NCBI RefSeq assembly: GCF_001750165.1
Contig: NZ_CP015412.1
Span: forward strand, 248,001 to 312,000
Length of the DNA stretch: 64,000 bases
Direction of reading: 5' to 3'
Source: Pseudoalteromonas luteoviolacea
Lineage (GTDB): Bacteria; Pseudomonadota; Gammaproteobacteria; Enterobacterales; Alteromonadaceae
Each line of letters starts with the position of its first letter. The first letter of the stretch is position 1. The position numbers and the translations under genes were made by a program. The notes under the pieces are model-generated. The model ran no database searches and had not been told where the DNA came from. It saw only the letters and a program-made list of their open reading frames with translations. Of this stretch, positions 26,114-34,380 are shown piece after piece.

Positions 26114-27250
26114 ATGTCCAAACGTGATTATTACGAAGTATTAGGTGTTTCAAAAGACGCCGGTGAACGTGATATAAAAAAGGCCTATAAGCGCCTAGCA
26201 ATGAAGTATCACCCAGATCGTACTGCGGGTGATGAAGCTTTAGAAGCTAAGTTCAAAGAAGTAAAGGAAGCGTACGAGGTCCTTACGGATAGTCAGAAAC
26301 GCCAGATGTATGATCAATACGGCCATGCAGCGTTTGAACAAAACGGTGGTGGAGGCCATGGCGGGTTCGGTGGCGGAGCCGACTTTGGCGATATCTTCGG
26401 GGACGTATTCGGTGATATTTTTGGTGGCGGCGGTGGTCGTCGTCAATCAAGACAGCAACGTGGTGCCGATCTTCGTTACAGCTTAGATTTAAGCTTAGAG
26501 GAAGCTGTAAAAGGCAAAGACGTTGAAATTAAAGTGCCTACATGGGTAAGTTGTAAACCGTGTGACGGCAGTGGTGCAAAAGCTGGCTCAAAGCCAAAAA
26601 CTTGTTCTACATGTCATGGTGCAGGTCAAGTACAGATGCGCCAAGGTTTCTTTGCTGTTCAACAGACTTGTCCAACGTGTCAAGGTACTGGGCAAGTTAT
26701 CTCAGATCCGTGTGACAGCTGTCATGGACAAGGTCGTGTAGAGAAAACTAAGACACTATCAGTTAAAATCCCAGCTGGGGTTGATACTGGCGACCGTATT
26801 CGTCTATCTGGTGAAGGTGAAGCGGGCATGCATGGTGCGCCAGCCGGTGACCTGTACGTTCAAGTTAGTGTTCGTGAGCATCCGATTTTTGTTCGTGATG
26901 GTAATAATTTGTACTGTGAAGTACCAATCAGCTTTACAACGGCAGCACTTGGCGGTGAAATTGAAGTGCCGACATTAGATGGCAGAGCGAATCTTAAGAT
27001 CCCTTCAGAAAGTCAAACTGGAAAGATGTTCCGTATGCGTGGTAAAGGCGTTAAGTCTGTGCGCAGTGGTTCTGTTGGTGATTTAATTTGTAAAGTTGTT
27101 ATTGAGACGCCAGTTAATTTAAACGAGCGTCAAAAAGAGCTACTCAAAGAGCTTGAAGAAAGCATGAGTGGTGACACCAGTAAAAATCGTCCTAAAGCAC
27201 AGGGCTTTTTTGATGGTGTGAAAAAGTTTTTTGATGATTTAACCAAGTAA
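26114..27250 (+). CDS. dnaJ: co-chaperone DnaJ (Hsp40)
   Basis: A 378-residue class I Hsp40: J domain with the HPD motif at residues 33-35, a Gly/Phe-rich linker (GGGGHGGFGGGADFGDIFG), four zinc-binding CxxCxGxG-type repeats (CKPCDGSG, CSTCHGAG, CPTCQGTG, CDSCHGQG) and the C-terminal substrate-binding domains. It stimulates DnaK ATPase and holds unfolded proteins. The start is ATG 26114 (MSKRDYYEVL); the longer frame runs into the upstream hairpin. Confidence 0.98.
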   Translation: MSKRDYYEVLGVSKDAGERDIKKAYKRLAMKYHPDRTAGDEALEAKFKEVKEAYEVLTDSQKRQMYDQYGHAAFEQNGGGGHGGFGGGADFGDIFGDVFGDIFGGGGGRRQSRQQRGADLRYSLDLSLEEAVKGKDVEIKVPTWVSCKPCDGSGAKAGSKPKTCSTCHGAGQVQMRQGFFAVQQTCPTCQGTGQVISDPCDSCHGQGRVEKTKTLSVKIPAGVDTGDRIRLSGEGEAGMHGAPAGDLYVQVSVREHPIFVRDGNNLYCEVPISFTTAALGGEIEVPTLDGRANLKIPSESQTGKMFRMRGKGVKSVRSGSVGDLICKVVIETPVNLNERQKELLKELEESMSGDTSKNRPKAQGFFDGVKKFFDDLTK

Positions 27251-27268
27251 TTGGTAATGAATTGAATC

Positions 27269-27293
27269 AAAACGGCGCCTATGGCGCCGTTTT
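27269..27293. terminator. terminator after dnaJ
   Basis: AAAACGGCGCC (27269-27279) and GGCGCCGTTTT (27283-27293) form a perfect 11-base stem with a three-base loop. The symmetric A and T ends let it act on both strands, including for the convergent 73-residue gene at 27298. Confidence 0.9.
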
Positions 27294-27297
27294 ACTC

Positions 27298-27519
27298 TCA
27301 GTCTAATATTACGAGATAATCCATATCATCGTTGCACCGACATAATAAGTCTCGTCGGTTTTCTCCTGAAATCAGTGTTCCAGATTGACACCCAAATAAC
27401 TCGCACTTTTGATTACATTCAAGTTTGTCTATCCAAGCGTCGTACTCACTATTTAAAAACAACACGGTGGTCAAAAGACTCAAACTGACACCGGTAATAC
27501 TCGACAGACTTGTATACAT
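27298..27519 (-). CDS. small Cys-rich secreted or membrane protein, hypothetical
   Basis: A 73-residue frame with a hydrophobic N-terminus (about residues 5-22) and a Cys-rich remainder: LECNQKCELFGCQSG, then LLCRCNDD (five Cys). A weak GAG element lies 8 bases before the ATG. The signal-like start, the Cys spacing and its fit against the dnaJ terminator favour a real gene. No family is recognised. Confidence 0.45.
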   Translation of the reverse strand: MYTSLSSITGVSLSLLTTVLFLNSEYDAWIDKLECNQKCELFGCQSGTLISGENRRDLLCRCNDDMDYLVILD

Positions 27520-27607
27520 ATAACGTACTCATGTATTGGTGCAACCAAATCATGCATAAGCAGCATTATTTAAGGACTATAAAATATGCTGATACATACA
27601 ACTTTAG

Positions 27608-27725
27608 TCGACATTGGCTCAATGTCGAGCATAATTTAGTACAATTTTTGACTAAAAGATTACAAAAAATAGAATAGTATCGATTCGCCTTGATTTGACA
27701 TAAAAAGTGGCACATTCACTTTTTA
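27608..27725 (+). ncRNA. structured intergenic segment upstream of ybaK (leader or small RNA candidate)
   Basis: Three hairpins follow one another: TCGACATTG/CAATGTCGA (27608-27628), TTTAGT/ACTAAA (27635-27656) and TAAAAAGTG/CACTTTTTA (27701-27725); the last runs into a T-rich stretch like a terminator. CTTTAGTC at 27602-27609 can also pair with GACTAAAAG at 27650-27658, giving an alternative fold. No upstream gene on this strand needs a terminator here. Whether it is a 5' leader of ybaK or a separate short RNA is not known. Confidence 0.3.
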
Positions 27726-27751
27726 TTAAATACTGAAAAATAAGGGTTTTT

Positions 27752-28210
27752 ATGACTCCAGCAATAAATCTTTTGAAAAAAAATAAAGTGGATTTTCAAG
27801 TTCTCAAATTTAAACATGATCCAAATTCTCTTAATTATGCACAAGAAGCGGCTTCAAAGTTACAACTTGATGAAAATAAGGTGTTTAAAACCTTGGTGAT
27901 AGAAGTAGATGGTCAGTTATTTATTGGTGTGACACCAGCTACACAGCAAGTTGATTTAAAATTGTTTGCTAAATCTGCGTCAGGCAAAAAAGCGCATATG
28001 GCTGACAAAAATAGCGCGCAAGCCGCGACTGGATATTTACTCGGTGGGATCAGTCCATTTGCTCATAAAAAGCGTATTCCTGTATTGGTGCATAAAAGTG
28101 CAGAGGGTTACGATGAAATTTACGTGAGTGGCGGAAGAAGAGGGTTAGAAATTTCAATTTGTCCGCAAGTACTTATGACAATAACGAACGCAAAATATGC
28201 AGTTTTTTAG
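27752..28210 (+). CDS. ybaK: Cys-tRNA(Pro)/aminoacyl-tRNA deacylase YbaK
   Basis: A 152-residue YbaK/EbsC protein that hydrolyses cysteine wrongly attached to tRNA-Pro. Family features: TPAINLLKKNKVDF at the start, NYAQEAASKLQLDENKVFKTLVIE with the catalytic Lys region, GVTPATQQVDLKLFAKS, and GYLLGGISPFAHKKRIPV near the end. The ATG at 27752 has AAGGG about 9 bases upstream. It stands alone after a structured 230-base gap. Confidence 0.93.
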   Translation: MTPAINLLKKNKVDFQVLKFKHDPNSLNYAQEAASKLQLDENKVFKTLVIEVDGQLFIGVTPATQQVDLKLFAKSASGKKAHMADKNSAQAATGYLLGGISPFAHKKRIPVLVHKSAEGYDEIYVSGGRRGLEISICPQVLMTITNAKYAVF

Positions 28211-28399
28211 ATTTATAGTTTTTCTTTTCTAATTTATGCCTATTCATGCAAAAAAAATATAAATTCAGCGTACACTTGTAAGCTATTAATTCTTAGTAGG
28301 TTTTGAAGCTAAATTAGTATTTTTAGTAAAAAATCAGTTAAATATTTCATTTGAGCAATTGATCTAAATTGATTTTTATGCCGTAATGTAGGTATATCT

Positions 28400-28416
28400 A
28401 TCTGGTCGGATGAGTT
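28400..28416 (+). promoter_or_regulatory. FadR-like operator at the fadE start
   Basis: The 17-base stretch ATCTGGTCGGATGAGTT matches the FadR consensus (AGCTGGTCCGAYNTGTT, recalled) at about 14 positions. It ends four bases before the fadE start codon and covers its ribosome binding site region. Repression released by long-chain acyl-CoA would fit the gene's function. Confidence 0.6.
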
Positions 28417-28420
28417 TATT

Positions 28421-30673
28421 ATGAGTTTAAGAACACAACTAAGAAAAATATTGCCAAGCATTTCAGTTACTGAACAAGAAGCGTTAGATGCAGGAGATGT
28501 ATGGCTTGAAGGCTCTGTATATCAAGGAAAACCAGATTTTGCTTCACTGCGAGCAGTGACAGAGGCTAAATTGTCAGCGGAAGAGCAATCATTTTTAGAT
28601 GGCCCAGTTCAAGAGCTGATGTCAATGATCGATGAGAATCACATTCAAAACTCGAAACACCTGCCCGAACATATCTTAGATTTCCTAAAAAAAGAGAGAT
28701 TTTTCTCTTTGATAATTCCAAAGCAGTATGGTGGCTTAGAGTTTAGCCCTTATGCAAATTCAACGATTGTCGGAACTATTGCAACCAAATCTTCGGCTGT
28801 TGCCGTAACCGTCATGGTACCAAACTCTTTAGGTCCTGGTGAGTTACTTCTTCACTACGGCACAGCTGAGCAACAAGCTCATTATTTACCAAGACTTGCA
28901 AATGGACGTGAAATTCCCTGTTTTGCACTGACAAGCCCTGAGGCAGGTTCTGATGCCGGTGGTATTCCAGATCAGGGAATTGTAACGAAGGGTATGTTTG
29001 AAGGTAAAGAGGTGCTCGGTCTTGAGGTGACTTGGGATAAGCGTTATATCACGCTTGCACCGATTGCGACTGTGCTTGGCTTGGCATTTAAAGTGTTTGA
29101 TCCTAATGGTTTATTGGGAGGCAAAGAATCTTTAGGTATCACCTGTGCTTTGATCCCAAAATCTCATCCAGGTGTTGAGCTTGGCAACCGTCACGATCCC
29201 ATGGGTATACGTTTTTACAACGGTACCACTCGAGGCAATAAAGTGTTTATTCCGATGGAGTTCATCATCGGTGGTCAACAAAATATTGGCCGTGGTTGGC
29301 AAATGCTTGTTAGTTGCTTGGGCGCAGGGCGAGGCATCTCTTTACCTGCATTGGGTGTATCGACGAGCCAAGTTGCGCTTAAATCTGCATCTGAGTATGC
29401 AGCTGTCCGAGAACAGTTTGGACTTGCGATTGGCCAATTTGAAGGAATTCAAGAAAAGTTGGCTGATATTGCAGGCAAGGCTTACTTACAAGAATCTATG
29501 CGTGTATTGACAACTGAAGGCTTGGGTATGGGCTTGAAGCCATCAGTTGTTACTGCGATTGCGAAATACCATATGACAGAGCTTGGCAGGGACGTACTTG
29601 ATTCAGCTATGGATGTATTGGCAGGTAAAGCAATTCAAACAGGTCCACAGAACACTTTGGCAAGCGGTTATGTTGCGCAACCTATAGCTATTACAGTTGA
29701 AGGGGCTAATATCCTAACGCGAAATCTTATGATTTTTGGTCAAGGTGTGATGCGCTGTCATCCATACTTGCAGTCGATGGTTGAGTCAATTCACAGTGAG
29801 CAGCCTAATGCAGATAAAGAGTTCAATAAAATTCTTAGGAAGACGGTAGGGTATAGTATAGGTAATGGACTTCGCGCATTTAAGCTTGGTGTTTTTCCAT
29901 TTTTAGCCACTGGCACGTCACGATTACCGGAAGTTATACAGTACGAAAAAGCGGCTCATCAACTCGCATCTAAGCTAGCTGTTTACGCTGATTTCTCTTT
30001 GTTGGTGCTCGGTGGAAAGTTAAAACAAGCCGAATTACTGTCAGCGAGATTGGGCGATGTAATGAGTTTCGTTTATGCGGCAATGGCTTCCATCAGATAT
30101 TTCGAGCAAAAAGTATCTGAGCAGGACAGAGCGCAAGCAGCACCTTACTTCCACTATGCGACTCGTTATGCATTAATGGAAGCCGAAAATGCGCTTCACA
30201 AGTTTTTAGATAACTTCCCTAATAAGGCCGCAAGACGTTTTATGCGTTTTGCGACAATGAACTACACGCATCGTATGCCAAAAATTAGCGATGATATGAT
30301 CAGGGAGTTGGCAAAAGCAGCTCAGCTAGATACTGACTTTAAACAGCAGCTAACTCATCTAGTTAAGCCAATTGAAGGTGATGGACATCACATCAATGAG
30401 CAAGCTTATAAAGCAAAAATGGGTTGCTTAGATTCACTGGCTAAGGTTAAGCGTGCGCTTAAGAAGCGTGAAATCAAATCGGGCGTCACGTTTAGCGATA
30501 CACTCAACAATGCATTTGTCGCGAGTATTATTAGTGAGCAAGAGTACGTTAAATTAGTCGATTATAATCGCAAACGCGAAGTGGCTATTCGAGTAGATGA
30601 ATTTGATTTTGATTTGAACTTGGTAAACAGTACGCAAGAGACTGAATCGCTCCAATCTGCTGTAAATCAATAG
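28421..30673 (+). CDS. fadE: acyl-CoA dehydrogenase FadE
   Basis: A 750-residue enzyme for the first oxidation step of fatty-acid beta-oxidation. It has the acyl-CoA dehydrogenase core (IIPKQYGGLEFSPYA, CFALTSPEAGSDAGG for the flavin/substrate region, GRGWQMLVSCLGAGRGISLPALG, EQFGLAIGQFEGIQEKLA) and the long C-terminal DUF1974 domain characteristic of FadE. It is shorter than E. coli FadE (814) because the N-terminal membrane segments are missing, as in many marine gammaproteobacterial copies. A FadR-like site lies directly before the start. Confidence 0.94.
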   Translation: MSLRTQLRKILPSISVTEQEALDAGDVWLEGSVYQGKPDFASLRAVTEAKLSAEEQSFLDGPVQELMSMIDENHIQNSKHLPEHILDFLKKERFFSLIIPKQYGGLEFSPYANSTIVGTIATKSSAVAVTVMVPNSLGPGELLLHYGTAEQQAHYLPRLANGREIPCFALTSPEAGSDAGGIPDQGIVTKGMFEGKEVLGLEVTWDKRYITLAPIATVLGLAFKVFDPNGLLGGKESLGITCALIPKSHPGVELGNRHDPMGIRFYNGTTRGNKVFIPMEFIIGGQQNIGRGWQMLVSCLGAGRGISLPALGVSTSQVALKSASEYAAVREQFGLAIGQFEGIQEKLADIAGKAYLQESMRVLTTEGLGMGLKPSVVTAIAKYHMTELGRDVLDSAMDVLAGKAIQTGPQNTLASGYVAQPIAITVEGANILTRNLMIFGQGVMRCHPYLQSMVESIHSEQPNADKEFNKILRKTVGYSIGNGLRAFKLGVFPFLATGTSRLPEVIQYEKAAHQLASKLAVYADFSLLVLGGKLKQAELLSARLGDVMSFVYAAMASIRYFEQKVSEQDRAQAAPYFHYATRYALMEAENALHKFLDNFPNKAARRFMRFATMNYTHRMPKISDDMIRELAKAAQLDTDFKQQLTHLVKPIEGDGHHINEQAYKAKMGCLDSLAKVKRALKKREIKSGVTFSDTLNNAFVASIISEQEYVKLVDYNRKREVAIRVDEFDFDLNLVNSTQETESLQSAVNQ

Positions 30674-30684
30674 GCTTTCAATTC

Positions 30685-30718
30685 ACGCCCGTTTATTTAT
30701 ATAAGCGGGCGTTTCGTT
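30685..30718 (+). terminator. terminator after fadE
   Basis: ACGCCCG (30685-30691) and CGGGCGT (30706-30712) with a 14-base loop, followed by TTTCGTTTA. Confidence 0.75.
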
Positions 30719-30748
30719 TACACTGCATAAAAAAGTGATTGGTTTTTT

Positions 30749-31702
30749 ATGCAGCACTCTCTCTACTTACAGTATTTAAATAACCTAAACAGACATAGCT
30801 CGGATACGAAAACACTTTGGAATGGCTGTGGTACGCTGGAAAAGTTTCAGATCGGCAATAAAAAGTATGCTGTTAAAATCAGCCAAGTGCCGGAAAATCT
30901 GTCTCATGTAAATATAAAACAAACCGCCTTTTCTTTACAACGAAAAGTAAATAGCTATATAAAAGAGCAATATTTTTATAGTCAGTTTGCAGAGGCATTG
31001 CCGAGCGCTTGTTTAACGCCGAAAGCCTTAGAATTAATAGAGTCTGATGGTACTTTTGTGACTGTGCTTGAAGATTTTGAGGCATTCGGTTTTGGCAATA
31101 TTGATACGGCCACAAATGCTCATGTTAAATCGATGCTTAGCTGGCTTGCTTCGTTCCATGCAAACTGGATTTGCGAAAATATAGTTAATACACATTTTGG
31201 TGTCCTTGGCTTTGGTAATTACTGGCATCTTGCAACTCGCCCCGACGAATTTTCAAAAATGTCTAATTTACCTCTTAAAAAAGCGGCATATGTAATAGAT
31301 GAAACGCTGAGCAATACTCGCTACAAAACACTTATTCATGGTGATGCTAAACTGGCGAATTTTGCATTTAATGAACTGCAAGTTATCGGTTATGACTTTC
31401 AGCATACGGGATTAGGGAATGGCCTGTCTGATGTGATGTTACTGTTTACAACAGTATTCGATGCGCGACAAATGGAAAGTGAAGCTTCAGTCTTATTAGA
31501 CTATTATTTTTGTTCATTAAAACAAACGCTAAAGGCGCAAAACTCTTCAATAGATTGTGATGCGCTAGAAACTGAATGGCGCAATTGTTGGAGTTTTATA
31601 TGGGCCGATTTTTATCGATTTTTGTCTGGTTGGCGCCCAGCGCATCCAAAAATTAATTCATACATGAAAAGGCAAACACAAATAGCTTTGAGTAATTGTT
31701 AG
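30749..31702 (+). CDS. phosphotransferase with aminoglycoside/ecdysteroid-kinase-like fold
   Basis: A 317-residue protein with a kinase-like fold. The catalytic loop LIHGDAKLANFAFN has the HGDxxxxN motif and the following VIGYDFQHTGLGNGLSDVM supplies the metal-binding Asp (as in DFE/DFQ of choline and ecdysteroid kinases). The N-lobe GCGTLEKFQIGNKKYAVKI carries a plausible ATP Lys. The small-molecule substrate is unknown. It lies eight bases upstream of an EamA transporter gene, so it may phosphorylate a compound handled by that transporter. Confidence 0.8.
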   Translation: MQHSLYLQYLNNLNRHSSDTKTLWNGCGTLEKFQIGNKKYAVKISQVPENLSHVNIKQTAFSLQRKVNSYIKEQYFYSQFAEALPSACLTPKALELIESDGTFVTVLEDFEAFGFGNIDTATNAHVKSMLSWLASFHANWICENIVNTHFGVLGFGNYWHLATRPDEFSKMSNLPLKKAAYVIDETLSNTRYKTLIHGDAKLANFAFNELQVIGYDFQHTGLGNGLSDVMLLFTTVFDARQMESEASVLLDYYFCSLKQTLKAQNSSIDCDALETEWRNCWSFIWADFYRFLSGWRPAHPKINSYMKRQTQIALSNC

Positions 31703-31710
31703 GGTAGGAT

Positions 31711-32529
31711 ATGGAATTTGCCATTTTTAGTGCTTTTTGCTGGGTTGGATTTGACTACACCCGAAAACGATTGTCTGCTCATTTCTCTGCGCCAATAATG
31801 TCGGTTGTTTTTAGTGCCATCGTTCTACCGGCTTACTTTTTTTATTGGGTTTTTGTCAGTGGAGAATTTCCGCAATCTAACTATTTTTTCCCAGCGACGC
31901 TCAGTGGGGTATTGGCGGGTGTAGGGAGTGTATGCTTTATACGGGCATTGGCAGTAGGTAAAGTTGCGCTGATGCTGCCCATGCTATGCTTAACTCCAGT
32001 TATTTCCGGTTCGGTTGCTTGGCTCTATTTAGGTGAAGCGCTTAGGGAAGTTGAGTTAATAGCGGTGACAGTGCTGGTCATAGCATCATTTGTTCTCCAA
32101 GGAGGGCGCTTTTCTATTCGTGAACCTGGAGCAGGTTATATTGTCGTCACATCATTTTGTTGGGGGCTTTGTATTGTTCTGGACAAGCAAGCGCTGCAAC
32201 ATAGCCGTGTCGATTTTCATGTTTTATATGTCACATTTATCGTGCTAGTGCTGAATTCACTTTTGTACCGACCTTCATTAAATTTAAAAGATATTCGTCA
32301 GCATTTGCCAATTTGGATCGCTGCTTCAGTGTGTTTTTCTATGGCAGTGACCTTTCAATTTATCGCGCTTCAAAGTATTCAACCTGGTATTTTAGAAGCG
32401 CTTAAAAGAGCTATTGGGATTATTGGCGCAGGGTTGATTGGGGTTTACCTCTTTAAAGAAAAACTAACCCCGACACAGTGGGCTTGTGTCGGGGTTATAT
32501 TGATAACTAGTGTTATATTCTCAGTATAA
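31711..32529 (+). CDS. EamA/DMT-family transporter
   Basis: A 272-residue inner-membrane protein with about ten hydrophobic segments arranged as two EamA repeats (ALAVGKVALMLPMLCLTPVISGSVAWLYLGE in the first, ALQSIQPGILEALKRAIGIIGAGLIGVYLFKEKLTP in the second). Members export or import metabolites such as amino acids. Cotranscribed with the upstream kinase-like gene. Its last 20 codons contain a perfect 13-base inverted repeat that looks like the terminator of the convergent protease gene. Confidence 0.88.
   Translation: MEFAIFSAFCWVGFDYTRKRLSAHFSAPIMSVVFSAIVLPAYFFYWVFVSGEFPQSNYFFPATLSGVLAGVGSVCFIRALAVGKVALMLPMLCLTPVISGSVAWLYLGEALREVELIAVTVLVIASFVLQGGRFSIREPGAGYIVVTSFCWGLCIVLDKQALQHSRVDFHVLYVTFIVLVLNSLLYRPSLNLKDIRQHLPIWIAASVCFSMAVTFQFIALQSIQPGILEALKRAIGIIGAGLIGVYLFKEKLTPTQWACVGVILITSVIFSV
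32465..32497 (-). terminator. protease terminator embedded in the EamA coding sequence
   Basis: TAACCCCGACACA (32465-32477) and TGTGTCGGGGTTA (32485-32497) form a perfect 13-base stem with a seven-base loop. On the minus strand it is followed by GTTTTTCTTT, the expected T run, and lies about 40 bases past the stop codon of the S8 protease gene. Confidence 0.75.
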
Positions 32530-32537
32530 TATGAGAA

Positions 32538-34190
32538 TTAGTTACATTTACCAACTCTGCTCCAAACATTGGTGAATATATTTGGCTGAGCACCGCGAGA
32601 CCACCAAGTTGATCTGTACTCATAACCGTTATAAGACACTCGGTCACCAACACGATAGAATGTAGATGCACTCCACTCGCTAAGGCCAGTACAACCAGGA
32701 GGTATGACAGCATCCTCTACAGTTACTTGCTTAACGATTGAATCAAAGTCACCAGCTGAATTGGTTACTTTGAGTGTTACATTGTAAGTACCTGCTTGCG
32801 CATAGGTATGAGTAGGTGAGCTCTGTGAGCTACCGTTACCATCACCAAATGTCCAATTGTAAGTACCTGCCGTAGAAGTATTTGAGAATGTCGCTGTTAA
32901 ACCACTTGTTGAGAATGAGAAGTCAGCTACTGGAACTGGGTCACCACCGCCACCGCAGCTTTGTGCCAAGTAATCGTATGCAGCTTTTGCTTGAACAATA
33001 CCATGGCCGTATGAAGTATCACGACCAGCTGCGCCTTTGTCCTTTGCGCTTGCATTTAGAGCTGCGCGGATCTGAGCATTTGAACAGTTAGGGTAGTTGC
33101 TCCACACAAGTGCTGCAACACCTGAAACGTGAGGCGTCGCCATAGATGTACCACTGATACTTCTATAGCCACCGTTATTCCACGTAGAGTTTACGCCAAC
33201 ACCAGGGCCTGCAATTTCAACTTGGCTATTGTACTGTGAGAATGAGGCTTTATTTTCAGAGCTATCTACAGCGGCGACAGAGACAACATTATCATAAGAT
33301 GCTGGGTAGCTAAGAGAGCTGTTGCCACCGTTACCGGCTGCTGCAATATGAAGCATGCCACGCTGATAACTTTGGTCGAATGCATTGCGCTCTGCTGTAG
33401 AGCTGCCACTTCCGCCTAAACTCATACTAGTGATGTGTGAACCTGCTGCTTCACACTGGTTAATTGCTTCAATTAGGTCTGAACCATATGCCCAACGACC
33501 TGAATCATTAAATACTTTTACAATGTGTAACTTAAGGTTACCTGATGCATTCACACCGACTACACCAGTACCGTTTCCGCCTAGAGCGGCGATAGTACCC
33601 GCAACGTGAGTACCATGACCGTTACCATCGTTATACCAAAGACCAGTATCATTTGAGCCGTAACCATCATCACCTGTTACGCCTGCGCTTACAAGGTCTT
33701 CGTGGCTGCGCATGTAACCTGTATCCATGATACAAACTTTACGGTTCGCTGCTGCTGCATCGCTCACCAATTTCGCTTGGACCATGTTAATACCATATGG
33801 TGTTGATTCTGCAAAAGGTGCAATCTCTGCGTCGATAAGCTCTGGTACGTAGCGTTTTGGATCCACCTCTACGGTAACGACATTACCATCTTTCTCGAGT
33901 GCTGATAGTTGTTCTGGGCTTAACTCCATAACTACAGCGTTAATGCTTGGCAGCGTTTTAATTGCTTGAGCATTGATATTGTTCGCAAATAAGCTTAACG
34001 ACTGTGATTTATAATCAACTAATTCTGCTTCTGACAATGCGACTGGGAATGCATTTGCCATAGATTCTTCTTTTAAAGTGACTATCATACGTTCAGATGT
34101 TGCTGCATGTGCAGTCGCAGCACCAAGCGCAGACGCAACGCCAAGGGCAAGTAAAGTATATTTCGTGCTTGTTAGAATATTACGTTTCAT
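32538..34190 (-). CDS. secreted S8 subtilase with PKD and chitin-binding domains
   Basis: A 550-residue exported serine protease. In order: signal peptide (1-29, AHA), I9-type propeptide (about 32-115), catalytic domain with Asp156 (IMDTG), His192 (GHGTHVAGT) and Ser349 (GTSMATPHVSG), a PKD domain (about 420-495, YNWTFGDGNGSSQSSPTHTYAQAGTYNVTL) and a C-terminal type 3 chitin-binding domain (WSASTFYRVGDRVSYNGYEY). It probably leaves the cell by type II secretion and acts on chitin-bound protein. The paired domains are typical of marine polymer-degrading bacteria. Confidence 0.95.
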   Translation of the reverse strand: MKRNILTSTKYTLLALGVASALGAATAHAATSERMIVTLKEESMANAFPVALSEAELVDYKSQSLSLFANNINAQAIKTLPSINAVVMELSPEQLSALEKDGNVVTVEVDPKRYVPELIDAEIAPFAESTPYGINMVQAKLVSDAAAANRKVCIMDTGYMRSHEDLVSAGVTGDDGYGSNDTGLWYNDGNGHGTHVAGTIAALGGNGTGVVGVNASGNLKLHIVKVFNDSGRWAYGSDLIEAINQCEAAGSHITSMSLGGSGSSTAERNAFDQSYQRGMLHIAAAGNGGNSSLSYPASYDNVVSVAAVDSSENKASFSQYNSQVEIAGPGVGVNSTWNNGGYRSISGTSMATPHVSGVAALVWSNYPNCSNAQIRAALNASAKDKGAAGRDTSYGHGIVQAKAAYDYLAQSCGGGGDPVPVADFSFSTSGLTATFSNTSTAGTYNWTFGDGNGSSQSSPTHTYAQAGTYNVTLKVTNSAGDFDSIVKQVTVEDAVIPPGCTGLSEWSASTFYRVGDRVSYNGYEYRSTWWSRGAQPNIFTNVWSRVGKCN

Positions 34191-34380
34191 TTTGTTTGTC
34201 CTAGTTACATGTTGTTAACCAATTTAACTAAAACAGGTATTGCAAAAACTGTCAATAGTGCAAAAAATGCCCGGAAAAAATAAAAGGTTAATATTTCTAT
34301 AACTAAAACTTAATTTGAAATGCAATTTCATTTAGTGTTGGTATGGTAAATAAAATTTTTCAGTGGTGGTTAAAAGTAGG

